Source of the DNA: Paracoccus denitrificans
GTDB lineage: Bacteria > Pseudomonadota > Alphaproteobacteria > Rhodobacterales > Rhodobacteraceae
Reading direction: 5' to 3'
Length of the DNA stretch: 47,420 bases
NCBI GenBank assembly: GCA_005768755.1
Contig: VAFL01000021.1
Location: forward strand, 1-47,420
The notes under the pieces are model-generated. The model had not been told where the DNA came from, searched no databases, and saw only the letters and a list, made by a program, of their open reading frames with translations. Positions 16,415 through 25,660 of the stretch are shown piece after piece; the stretch's first letter is position 1; each line of letters starts with the position of its first letter. A program made the translations under genes and the position numbers.

Positions 16415-18673
16415 CTAACCGGCGCTTTTTCCGAAACGCTGCTTGACATACTCGGTGATAGCGTTCCCCTGTAGTTCTGCGGTAGCATTACCACCACGGA
16501 CGAAGAAGCGCTGGAGGTTGCCATCCTTCAAGAAGGCCTCGCGCGGGCCAGGTTCAACGCGAACCATTAGAACACGAACACCATCTTGTTCTTCGAACCT
16601 CGGGTGAACGTAGGGACGGAAGATATCCCCCAATCGTGACGTGATCAGGTTCGCGAGATGAAGGGCCATCTTGTCTTCATCCGGAAAGCCATCGGCTTCG
16701 AGCCCGAGCACTTCGCCATTATCGGCGACCCCGAGAAGTAGCGTCCCACCCTTGGCGTTCAGAAAGCCGGCAATGGTTTTCAACGCTGACACATGAATCT
16801 TGTCGTCCTGCTGGCCGGTGTGGAGATTGACGCGCAGTGTAGACTTGAACTCGACGGCATCGGTTTCACCGGTCTCTATCAGCTCTGCGACGCTGATCTC
16901 CGCCTTCGCTACGCTCGGCCCATTACCATTGAGAAGCTTCCAAGCTGCCTCGATGACACGCGCCATGCGTTCCCGCCGCTCGACCAAGAAAGCTTCGTAA
17001 GGCATCTCCCACCACAGGTGCGGAAGCGCATGCCAGAAATAGAGCTCCGTTCGCTTCTCCGCGGAAAGCGCAGCGTCCAACGGTGGCACATAGGCTGACG
17101 GCGGCTTCTTACCGATGCGGATGTTTTCGGGCCATTCTACCGGCGCGAAATTTGCGATCTGATTGATCTTCTTCAGTTCCCGGATGCCAGTTTCCTCAAG
17201 ATGGGCGCGTGGAAAAAGATGATGCCGTTCGAGGGCAACCTTGGTCCCCTTCACGGCAGGGTCGACAAGGCTTGCGATTTTCACCGGGCTATAGAGGGCG
17301 CAGGCATCAAGCTTGATCAGCGATGCGTTGTAGGCAAAAAGCGACGGGCTTTGGGAGGCAGAGGTCGCCAGCTGACTGGGCAGCGTGATGCTCCAGTAAT
17401 CGGGCGTCAACGTCGTTGCGCAGATCTTGCGCAGCATCGCAAGGTACTCTGTACCGCCTGACAGATCCCGAACGAGAGCCAGATCCGCCTCAAACCGGGT
17501 TTCTGGGGAGTTCGTATAGCGGCCGGTCAAGGCCGCCATGAAGAAGAACTCGGCGATGGCCTGGCGCATTGACTGCTTGTCAATGCCATAGTCCACGATG
17601 CCGACCAAGTAGAGCACATAGCTGTAGATAATCGCCGTCTCGGAGCTGATCATCTTCTCCCCGCGATACCCAGCCAAAGTCAGCGCGCTAAGGAAATGGT
17701 GCCAGTTTGCCAGATTCAGTGCCTCCGCCTGTCCAGCCTGCATCTTTTGAAACTGCTCATCGCGCCTTTCGGGGTTGTCGATGCCGGTCTTGGCATCGCG
17801 GCCACGGAGGGCATTGTAGACGTTTTCAAGCCTTGCGCGCTTAAGGGCCAACCCAATCGTCGCTCTGAGCATCTGGTCGGGAGCGGGCTTGATGAAATGG
17901 TTGAACGGTGAGGCATGACCGTCGTGAGGCTTCGTGGCGGCACGGGCAAACGCCTCCAGTTCGGTGCGCCCCTCATCCCAGTATACCGACATTAGCGTCA
18001 TGATGAAATCGGACTGGTTGAGTTGTTTACCCTCTCCGTTGATCCGCACGAATACATCTGCCACGGTCGCACCGTCGACCATGGCAGACAGAGTAAGGGC
18101 GGTAAAAGAGTACTGGTTCGTCAACCCGTGCAGCTTGCCAATGGCGTTCTGGATCCTTTTCTTGTCCGCATCCGATAACTCGCGCACCGACGACAGTTGA
18201 TCGAGAAAATCGCCGGCGATCGAAAAGACGTTGGCCTCAGGTCGCCAGAGTTCCGAGATATCAGGAATGAATGACTTGTCCTTCACAATAGCAGCATCCC
18301 AAACCGCGAAGCGCTCAGTCAATGGATTGAAGGCGATACGAATACGCTCCTTCTTGAAGTTTCCCCGGATCACCTCCTCGCCCTTTACAACAGCATAAAG
18401 CGAGGTCAGTCGTTGCTGCCCATCGACGATGGCTAGTTTGGGGACGGCCTTGCTGTTCTTAGCGCCAATGCCTTTCAGGCCTCCCTCTGCCCCAGTGTCC
18501 CAGAACAGCAGGAACCCCGCCGGATACCCCTTGTAGAGCGAGTCAAACAGGTTGCGAACCTTCACATTCGCCCAGACGAAGGGGCGCTGCAGGTCGGGTA
18601 GCCCGACCTTGCCTAGATCAATATCGGCGATCAAGGCGCCCACGGGATAACTGGTTGTAGTGAAGATCGTCAT
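16415..18673 (-). CDS. DUF262-HNH nuclease fused to a Schlafen/AlbA_2 domain
   Basis: 752 residues in three parts. The N-terminal DUF262 (GmrS/ParB-like) domain shows LPDLQRPFVWANVKVRNLFD (25-44) and the nucleotide-binding signature VDGQQRLTSLY (83-93). A DUF1524-like HNH nuclease follows, with ERHHLFPRAHLEE (482-494) and KINQIANFAPVEWPENI. At the C-terminus (about 590-735) is an AlbA_2/Schlafen domain: GETDAVEFKSTLRVNL, LKTIAGFLNAKGGTLLLGVA and EPGPREAFLKD...FFVRGGNAT. DUF262-HNH proteins include modification-dependent enzymes (GmrSD, BrxU) that cut foreign modified DNA using nucleotide. The AlbA part may bind nucleic acid. ATG start at 18673. It is the last gene of the WYL-led operon, 38 bases after the GIY-YIG gene. 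Confidence 0.85.
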   Translation of the reverse strand: MTIFTTTSYPVGALIADIDLGKVGLPDLQRPFVWANVKVRNLFDSLYKGYPAGFLLFWDTGAEGGLKGIGAKNSKAVPKLAIVDGQQRLTSLYAVVKGEEVIRGNFKKERIRIAFNPLTERFAVWDAAIVKDKSFIPDISELWRPEANVFSIAGDFLDQLSSVRELSDADKKRIQNAIGKLHGLTNQYSFTALTLSAMVDGATVADVFVRINGEGKQLNQSDFIMTLMSVYWDEGRTELEAFARAATKPHDGHASPFNHFIKPAPDQMLRATIGLALKRARLENVYNALRGRDAKTGIDNPERRDEQFQKMQAGQAEALNLANWHHFLSALTLAGYRGEKMISSETAIIYSYVLYLVGIVDYGIDKQSMRQAIAEFFFMAALTGRYTNSPETRFEADLALVRDLSGGTEYLAMLRKICATTLTPDYWSITLPSQLATSASQSPSLFAYNASLIKLDACALYSPVKIASLVDPAVKGTKVALERHHLFPRAHLEETGIRELKKINQIANFAPVEWPENIRIGKKPPSAYVPPLDAALSAEKRTELYFWHALPHLWWEMPYEAFLVERRERMARVIEAAWKLLNGNGPSVAKAEISVAELIETGETDAVEFKSTLRVNLHTGQQDDKIHVSALKTIAGFLNAKGGTLLLGVADNGEVLGLEADGFPDEDKMALHLANLITSRLGDIFRPYVHPRFEEQDGVRVLMVRVEPGPREAFLKDGNLQRFFVRGGNATAELQGNAITEYVKQRFGKSAG

Positions 18674-18711
18674 TGGGGCACCTTGTCAGTCTAGAGAATT
18701 TGTCAGGTCTC

Positions 18712-19950
18712 TCAGGATTTCTTCCGGATTGTTTGCGTTTCCGGGTCGTATTCAATCTGGTGAAGGGTGCCGTCCTTGATTGCCTGGACCGCCCTGCTCA
18801 CGTGCTCCGGCAAAACGTAGAACCACTCCCGCGGGTAGACCTTTCGGCCGAAACGGTCCGTGATCCACAGGTCACGCGGTCGGGCAGCATCAAAGAATCG
18901 GTGCAGGAGCCCCTCCACTTTTCGCCAGGACAGGTTGACCAGATCATAGGTGGCGACGACCTCGACCGGAGCCAGCAAGAAGGTCGGATCATTGCGCGCA
19001 TCAGCAATCCGGCGGCGCACCTCTTGTGTCGTCACTCCAATCTTCAGGAGTATGTTACGCACTTCAACGATTTGAGGTTCGTTCGACTTGCTCCGGAGCA
19101 CGTATACGGTCCCCGTCAGATCGATCCGGTCCGCCTCCCAATCGGGATCCAGCGCCCCCAGACCGTGCCTGTGGATTGCGCGGGAGGTAGGATCGTCTGC
19201 GAGCGCCTTCCGGAAGGACGACAAGAGCGGATCGCTTTCCGTGCCGTTTGAGAAGATGATGCGGAGCCTGTGATCGCGTTTTCCTGCGCGAGCGGTCATT
19301 TCCGCCTTCTCGGCGACATAGGTCAGCAAGCCCTTTCGAATGAAGAGGGAACCTTCGTCGACTCTGACCTCCTCATTTGGATTGATCGGGCGCACCTCAC
19401 GCTCGCCGGTCTCCAGCGCGGCCTGGGTTCCCTCGAACATCGCGCGGAAGCGATCGAAATCGTGACAGGGGTAGAACTCGGCCCGGTGATCTGGAACCAG
19501 CCGTTCCTCCGCCGGGGTCACGTTTCGGATCACGGTCAACGCCTCTGAAACCTCGAGCTCCTCATCGTCAAAAATGTCATCAAGAGAAGCAGGTACTTCG
19601 TCGTTTTCCACATCGTCGCGCCAATCGGGTTCTGCAGCCAATGGTTCGGGCGTCAGCTCAAATCGTCCGCCAGACAAGAGGCCATTGCGATCGACATCCA
19701 GCAGATCTGGTGCATCCCCTTTGGCAACCAGCCGGCTCCAGATCATGCCAAGACGCATCTCATCATGATCTGCCGCCGCCGCATCCGGGACACGGCCATG
19801 CCGTTCAAAGAATGCGTTCACCTCGGTGACCAATTGGGCATCCCGCTCCCGTTCAGGCGATCGGGTGGCGCGGGGCCGCAGGGTTACGTTCAGAAGCCCC
19901 AGTTCGTCCTCTTCCTCAAGGACTTCTTCGATCGACCTGTATCGCCGCAT
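18712..19950 (-). CDS. GIY-YIG nuclease (T5orf172/MUG113 type)
   Basis: 412 residues. The last third is a GIY-YIG fold of the T5orf172/MUG113 class: TVYVLRS (281-287, the GIY strand), LLKIGVT (301-307, the YIG strand), RRRI with the conserved Arg after it, E346 in KVEGLLHRFF (metal-binding Glu), and REWF (374-377). The first 200 residues are acidic and lack a recognisable domain. Such nucleases nick or cut DNA, and in defence operons they are coupled to helicases. The start ATG at 19950 follows the helicase stop by three bases. A role as the cutting subunit working with the upstream helicase is inferred. Confidence 0.85.
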   Translation of the reverse strand: MRRYRSIEEVLEEEDELGLLNVTLRPRATRSPERERDAQLVTEVNAFFERHGRVPDAAAADHDEMRLGMIWSRLVAKGDAPDLLDVDRNGLLSGGRFELTPEPLAAEPDWRDDVENDEVPASLDDIFDDEELEVSEALTVIRNVTPAEERLVPDHRAEFYPCHDFDRFRAMFEGTQAALETGEREVRPINPNEEVRVDEGSLFIRKGLLTYVAEKAEMTARAGKRDHRLRIIFSNGTESDPLLSSFRKALADDPTSRAIHRHGLGALDPDWEADRIDLTGTVYVLRSKSNEPQIVEVRNILLKIGVTTQEVRRRIADARNDPTFLLAPVEVVATYDLVNLSWRKVEGLLHRFFDAARPRDLWITDRFGRKVYPREWFYVLPEHVSRAVQAIKDGTLHQIEYDPETQTIRKKS

Positions 19951-19953
19951 CCG

Positions 19954-22029
19954 TCACGAACCCCCTTGAGCTGCGCGCATCCGCTCCGCCTTTTTCGTGC
20001 GGATGTAGGCATGGGCCTCTGCAAGGCGACGTTCCAGATCCTCGGGCGAGTTGGGGTTCGGGGGACGCCCTTCCTGGGCAGTGAACCGCTCGATCCGGGG
20101 CCAGAGGACCAGTGCCTCCTCTTCGGTCATCTGGACCCGCTGAGCGACCATGGCGCTCTGGATCTGCTGGAGCAGAGGGGTGTCCAGCGCTTTGGATGCG
20201 ATATCGAACCCTTCCCGGAACGGATTGATGGAGTCGATAAGGTCGATGTCCAGTTCGCGCACGTTGATGAACTTCTTTACCATCCGGATCAGGTTCAGCG
20301 CATCCGGCGACCGCTCTTCGTCCGCGTCAGTATCCTCGACGGGCTCCTTCTCGCCGCTTTCCATCTCTTCCTGAGCCATTCGGCGCGCGATTGCGGCGAT
20401 GTTCATCCGGGCCGCCAAGTCTTGCCGGATGGCTTCGGTTTCGTCGGGGGTCAAGTCTTCATACGTCTTCTCAATGATATTGGTCAGCACCAGCTGGGTC
20501 GCGACCTCTGGGGCCACGTCATCCGCGACGGTGCGCCGGTCCATCTGCTGGCATGCCTGCGCCACCAGCTCGTGCATGTCATTCTCGACGATCGCCCGCG
20601 CGCGGTCTGTCGGAGGGGCCATCAAGCCACCGATCCCGATATGAACCCGACCCTCGCCGTCCACCTCGACAGGAGGTCGGGTATCGCCATCCTCGCGCCT
20701 GTAGAACCGGAAGTTCGGTTGCAGGACCTGCTCCATCAGGAGAGCCCCCGAGATCGCCTTCAGCATGTCATTGACCGCATCCGTGACCACCCCGGTCTCG
20801 ACACCGGGTTCCGCCACCAGATTGGTGAACTGGGCATGGCGCTTGCCGGGGGCATCGCGGGTCGCGCGCCCGATGATCTGGATAATCTCTGTCAGCGAGG
20901 AACGATAGCCGATGGTCAGCGCATGCTCGCACCAGACCCAATCGAACCCCTCTTTCGCCATCCCGAGGGCGATGATCAGGTCCACCTTGGCCCGGTCCGC
21001 ATCATCGTCGCGCTTGCCGTCCGGCCCGACGATCTCGCGGATCAGCGAGGCCTTCACCAGATCGCGCTCCGGCCCGTCGTCCACCAGGTCCGCCACCTTC
21101 AGAACGCGCCCATCGGGGAGCCGGACCAGATCGAATCCGGTCTGCTCTTCCCGGCCGATCACCTCGCCGATGCAGCTCAGGATTGCCCCCACCTCGGACT
21201 GCTTGACGTCATAGGCCTCGGCCGACCCGCGATGCGGGATATGGATGATGGTCTTCAGGTCCGGGTTCAGCACCTCGGGGATCGCGCTGATATACTGGTC
21301 CCGGTAGAAACTGTAGGAAATTCCAAGGCTTTTCAGGAACCGATACCCGTCCAACTGCTCGTAATAGCTGTAGGTGATCGACCGGAACCGCGCTTCATCC
21401 TCGGGCCGCAGGACCGGGATGCTGTCGCCCCGGAAATAGGAGCCGGTCATCGCCATCACATGCGCCTGACCCCGGTTCAGGATGCGGCGCAGGATTTCAC
21501 CCAGCCGGTTGTCATCCCCGGCGCTGACATGGTGGAACTCGTCGATGGCGATCAGGCAATCGTCGAAGGCCGCTGTCCCCTCGTCCTCGGCGATCTCATC
21601 GAAGGCAAAGCGAAAGGTGGCATGGGTGCAGACCAGCACCCGATCCCCGGATGCCATGAAGTCGCGCACCGCGCGCACCTTGCCGCTGGTCACCCCATCC
21701 TCTGCGCCGCTCAGGCAAAGGTTCCAGCGCGGGTCCACCTGCCAATCCGCAAAGAACCCGTGTGAGGTAAGGTCGGTTGACCGGAACGAGGCGCCGATCG
21801 AAGTTTCGGGGACGCAGACGATGGCCTTGCCCACCCCCTGATTTTCCAGCTTGTCCAGCGCCACGAACATCAGCGCGCGGGATTTCCCGGCGGCGGGCGG
21901 CGCCTTCAGCAGGATGAACTGGGCCGCGCGGGCGTCATAGACTCGGGCCTGCATGGGGCGCATGCCCATCGGGTTCGGTTCCTGCGTCTTGCCGGTCTGG
22001 CCATAGGTGACGCGAACGAAATCGGACAT
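19954..22029 (-). CDS. SF2 DEAD/DEAH-type helicase
   Basis: 691 residues. Motif I is APPAAGKS (43-50), motif II IDEFHH (162-167), motif III MTGS (194-197) and motif VI QIIGRATR (384-391), the set of superfamily 2 helicases related to type III and type ISP restriction subunits. The region after about 450 is helical and has no family match I know. The translocase probably moves along DNA and controls the nuclease of the next gene. The start ATG overlaps the preceding methyltransferase stop by one base (TGATG), and the stop is three bases from the GIY-YIG start, so expression is coupled. No nuclease motif is visible in this protein itself. Confidence 0.9.
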   Translation of the reverse strand: MSDFVRVTYGQTGKTQEPNPMGMRPMQARVYDARAAQFILLKAPPAAGKSRALMFVALDKLENQGVGKAIVCVPETSIGASFRSTDLTSHGFFADWQVDPRWNLCLSGAEDGVTSGKVRAVRDFMASGDRVLVCTHATFRFAFDEIAEDEGTAAFDDCLIAIDEFHHVSAGDDNRLGEILRRILNRGQAHVMAMTGSYFRGDSIPVLRPEDEARFRSITYSYYEQLDGYRFLKSLGISYSFYRDQYISAIPEVLNPDLKTIIHIPHRGSAEAYDVKQSEVGAILSCIGEVIGREEQTGFDLVRLPDGRVLKVADLVDDGPERDLVKASLIREIVGPDGKRDDDADRAKVDLIIALGMAKEGFDWVWCEHALTIGYRSSLTEIIQIIGRATRDAPGKRHAQFTNLVAEPGVETGVVTDAVNDMLKAISGALLMEQVLQPNFRFYRREDGDTRPPVEVDGEGRVHIGIGGLMAPPTDRARAIVENDMHELVAQACQQMDRRTVADDVAPEVATQLVLTNIIEKTYEDLTPDETEAIRQDLAARMNIAAIARRMAQEEMESGEKEPVEDTDADEERSPDALNLIRMVKKFINVRELDIDLIDSINPFREGFDIASKALDTPLLQQIQSAMVAQRVQMTEEEALVLWPRIERFTAQEGRPPNPNSPEDLERRLAEAHAYIRTKKAERMRAAQGGS

Positions 22030-24709
22030 CAGGCGGCCCCCTTCTTCAGCTTTTTCGCCCGCGCGGCATAGAGCTTGAACAGGTGCTCCAGCCGTTCGGT
22101 GTCATTGCGGAACGGGCGGCCGATATACATGCTTTCCAGCAGGTCATCGTTTGCCTTGTGGGCGGCGCGCAGATCGTCGGGCATCTTGTCGGGATCGTAA
22201 AGCTGGGCAATGGTCGCCGGGTAATGGCCATAGCGACAGCGCAGGATGGCCATGGCCGAGGCGGTCAGGGCAGCCAGTTGATCGCCGGTGAATTTCGGGA
22301 CCGGGAAGGTGTTCCAGCCGAGGGTGTTGGAATAGCGGAAACGGGATTCCAGCCGCCCGCAGACCGTCCCGATCCAGACCAGATGCAGGCGCGAGGCGAT
22401 CAGCGCCATGCACCAGTCGGGGGCGTCCAGTATGACATGGTTATTGTCTGACGACACAAAATCAGCGCCCACACGATCAAAGGGAAGATATGGTCGATTT
22501 TCAGAACTCGTTCGGGGGACAAGAATAGCGTGGCTCTTCGGCGCAACATGTTCGCGGAATTGGTGTGGTCGCTGCGCCATTCGACGTGTCCCAGAATCCT
22601 TGCTCGCAAGACGGTCGGTCTTTACAGCGTCGATCCGACGGCTAATTTCCGGAATTTTTCTCGCAACCTCGACCTCATGATCGTCTATCCAGAGGCAGAA
22701 CCGCTGGAGGCCGTGGATCACCTCGCGTGAACCACCGAATTTTCTGATGAAGGGCGCAGCTTCCGGGGAAACATCCAGCATGGCATCCCTTTCCTCCGGC
22801 GACAGGATGAGGTGCCCGAAGTCGTATGGAAAATTCCCCGGCCCCATCTGCGGCATACCAAAAAGACTATTCCGCGTAGCGGCGACAAATATCTGTTGGC
22901 CCGCAATCAGGTAGGCATTGATTGCTTCGACAGTATGGGCTGTGCTTTCATCAAATAGGCGAACAGATCCCTGCTTGTGCTGCCGAAGCCCTACGATCAC
23001 GCACTCAACTGCCGCGTTTCTCGCCGCGTTGTTTCGCCATTTAAACGATCGGTGGGCAAAGAAAATCTGGTTTCCGCCACTCAAAATCTCGGTCCAAAGC
23101 GGTTCAACAGATGCCCCCTGAACTGTGGAACTTGTTGCAAGTAGAGCTGCGACACCGGCATGATCGCGAACATAGTCGGCAGCCTTAAGCAGCCATGCCG
23201 ATACGAAATCAAGACGCCCGCTCGAATCTACGCGACCGCTGAAAACATGATTGAAGTCCGCTTTCTGTTCGGCTGTCCGGTAGGTTGTTCCGACAAACGG
23301 CGGGCCCCCGCGATGAACACCTCGCCGCCATCCTCCGGCGGCGGGCAGACCCGTTCCCAGTCAACCCGCAGCGCGTTGTCGCAGACGATATTCGCCGCGT
23401 CCCTCAGCGGCAGGTCGGCGGGCTTGCGGCCGAAGGCCTCCTTGAAGAGGGCGTTGGCCTGATACTCGGCGATGAACAGCGCCAGCTTTGCCGTTTCCAC
23501 GGCAAAATCGGTCAGTTCGATCCCATAGAAGTTCCGGATCGGCACCGCCGACCACATTTCGGTCTGGGCGCCGCCGGTCAGTTCGGCAAGCCGCGTCAGA
23601 ATCCTGATCTCGCGCTCGCGCAGGGACCGATAGGCGACGACAAGAAAATTCCCCGAGCCACAGGCCGGGTCGAACACCCGGATTTTCCCGATCCGCTCCA
23701 GCACCTGCCGCAAGGCCCGCTCGCGCCCCCAAGCCTTTTCGATTTCGGCATCAAGATCATCAAGGAACAGCGGCCCCAGCACCTTCATGATGTTCGGGAC
23801 ACTGGTATAGTGCATCCCCAGTTCCGACCGCAATTTGGCGTTCGCCACCGACTGGATCATCGAGCCGAAGATGTCCGGGTTGATCCCGGTCCAGGTCTCG
23901 CCACAGACATCCTTGAGATACCGGGTGGCGGTCACGTCGAACACCGGCGCGTCGATGCGGCCGGCAAAGAGGCCGCCGTTGACGTATTCGAACTCGCGCG
24001 TCGAGGCGGGCAGCCCGCCTCTGTCCGGCTTGGGCGTGTTCATCGCGGTGAAAGCGTTGATCAACACCTCACGCATCCCTTCACCCCGGTCGCCGGCATG
24101 GGTGAAGATCAGGCGGCTGAACTGATTTTCGGGGAAGATACCGACATCTTCGGCAAACATGCAAAAGATCAGCCGGGTCATCAGCTGGTTCATGTCATGC
24201 TGACGCGCCTTTTCTGCCCAGTCCGGGTTCTTGCGGATCAGCGCGTCGTAAAGCTTGGCCAGCTTGCCCGCGACCTTGACGTCAACCGGGTTCTCCTCGG
24301 CCGCGCGGTAGCGTTCCTTCCCGGCGGCGGGCAGGAAAAAGCCGAAGCGGTCGCCAAGTTCCGAAAAGGCGCAATAAAGGGTGTCGCCGGACTTTGGATG
24401 CTCGGCGGCGATTTCTTGTCCGTCTGTGGCGATCAGAATAGCGGGCCGGTGCTTCGCGTTTCGCTTGCTGGCCCGCAAGGCATCCAGACACGCCGCGCTC
24501 ATGCCGGGCAGTGCCGGGGAAAAATGGAACTTCTGGTTCAGAAGCACCCCATCGGGAATGTCGGACTTGTTGTAGGTGCCGCCCTTGAGCTTCGCGATCG
24601 TCGCGGGTGCGTTGTCGGTCGCCAAGGCGAACTCGAAGGGAAATTCCGCAGCATCGAAGGGCTTGCTCGCAAGATTGGCCAAGGCCTCGTAAATTTCAGT
24701 GGGGTTCAT
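22029..24709 (-). pseudogene. DNA adenine methyltransferase (MmeI/PglX-like), frameshifted at motif IV
   Basis: The N-terminal frame (24709 to about 23306) has the helical lead of this family (MTRLIFCMFAEDVGIFPENQ), TRAELG-like ELGMHYTSVPNIMKVLGPLF, and motif I VFDPACGSGNFL (345-356). Immediately after VFIAG (464-468) the frame is lost. A frame shifted by one base continues GPPFVGTTYRTAEQK and runs to 22029 through LDFVSAWLLKAADYVRDHAG, TEILSGGNQIFFAHRSFKW and the target-recognition end SNTLGWNTFPVPK. The catalytic motif should read N/D-P-P-F; here it is G-P-P-F across the shift (GCGGGGGCCCGCCG, 23311-23298). One extra A between the G and C runs would restore the frame and give GDPPF. The break is thus a one-base loss inside the catalytic motif. 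The gene follows the WYL gene with an ATGA overlap. Confidence 0.85.
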
Positions 24710-25608
24710 GCGTAGACCTTTGGCAGGGAATTCTGGCTGATCAGTACAATTTGCTGGTCCTGCGGCCGCCGCGCCGCCGGGTCCGTGTCGAGGCCGAGAC
24801 GCTTGAGCGCATAGAACAGCAGCGCCTTGCGCACAGGAATCTGCGCGCGCTCGTTCTCCATCCCATAATCCATCTCGATCGCACGACGTTGCGTTGGAGA
24901 AAGATCAGGATGCGGCCCGATTTCCAGGATGACCTCCGTGTGCCAATCGACATCACTCTGAGGGTCGGCCGTGACCGGCCCGTGCTTGCCTGTTTCGACA
25001 ATCCGGGAGAGCAGGAAATCCTTGAACACCTGGTCATTCTGACAGAACGCACGGGCGTGCCAGCGAAACCCGTCGAAGGCCAGTGAGTGCGGCTCGATCC
25101 AGCGCGCGCTTGGCTCGGGGCGCGACATCGACTGGTAGGTTACCTCAAGAGCCGATGGCTCATGAATGGCGGTCAACACCTCGCGCAGGGTTTCGGACGC
25201 AATCCCCCGCGCGGGTGTCGGCGTGGTTCCATAGCCTGGAAACAGACAGATCCAGCTCTGCTCGCGCGAGACCAGGCCCTGATCGAGGGCACGCAGCTGA
25301 GCGAGATAGTCCTCGGCGGAAGGCTTTATGAAATGCGGCTTGAAGCTCCGACCCCGGACATAGGCACGCTGGCTCTTGTCATAGACGAGGTTTCGCTTCC
25401 ACCGCTCTGCATAGCCCGTCAGGTCGAGGGATGCCTGCTGGAGTGAGATGCCGAAAGTTTCCATCAGGTCCGAGCGATTGATCCGGCCATGCCAGAACAC
25501 CCGGAATTCGATGAACTCGTTACGCCGCTCCGCACCCCAGTTCAGCTGTTTGATCTGTCTGCGGGGCACACCGAGCCTTTCCTTCACCTGTTGCGAGTAT
25601 AGAACCAT
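24706..25608 (-). CDS. WYL-domain transcriptional regulator (BrxR/CapW-like)
   Basis: 300 residues: an N-terminal winged helix (about 30-95, RINRSDLMETFGISLQQAS), a WYL domain (about 150-205, with LEVTYQS, IEPHSLAFDGFRWHARAF and FLLSRI), and a WCX-like C-terminus. This matches the size and order of BrxR/CapW proteins that repress defence operons and are thought to respond to nucleic acid or nucleotide signals. It is the first gene of the operon and overlaps the methyltransferase start by 4 bases (ATGA). It probably binds just upstream, in the 52 bases before its start. The ATG at 25608 follows GAGGGACTAATTT, a fair ribosome site. Confidence 0.88.
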   Translation of the reverse strand: MVLYSQQVKERLGVPRRQIKQLNWGAERRNEFIEFRVFWHGRINRSDLMETFGISLQQASLDLTGYAERWKRNLVYDKSQRAYVRGRSFKPHFIKPSAEDYLAQLRALDQGLVSREQSWICLFPGYGTTPTPARGIASETLREVLTAIHEPSALEVTYQSMSRPEPSARWIEPHSLAFDGFRWHARAFCQNDQVFKDFLLSRIVETGKHGPVTADPQSDVDWHTEVILEIGPHPDLSPTQRRAIEMDYGMENERAQIPVRKALLFYALKRLGLDTDPAARRPQDQQIVLISQNSLPKVYA

Positions 25609-25660
25609 AAATTAGTCCCTCGCAATAAAATGATTCTGGTAGCTGAACAGCCTCTGATCG

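Noticed and set aside
19765..21765. 666-codon open frame on the plus strand
   Set aside because: It is antisense to the SF2 helicase, whose helicase motifs are all intact; the plus frame reads as high-GC His/Asp/Arg-rich noise with no family pattern.
23285..24715. 476-codon open frame on the plus strand
   Set aside because: Antisense to the N-terminal half of the methyltransferase, which carries motif I; the frame has no recognisable domain.
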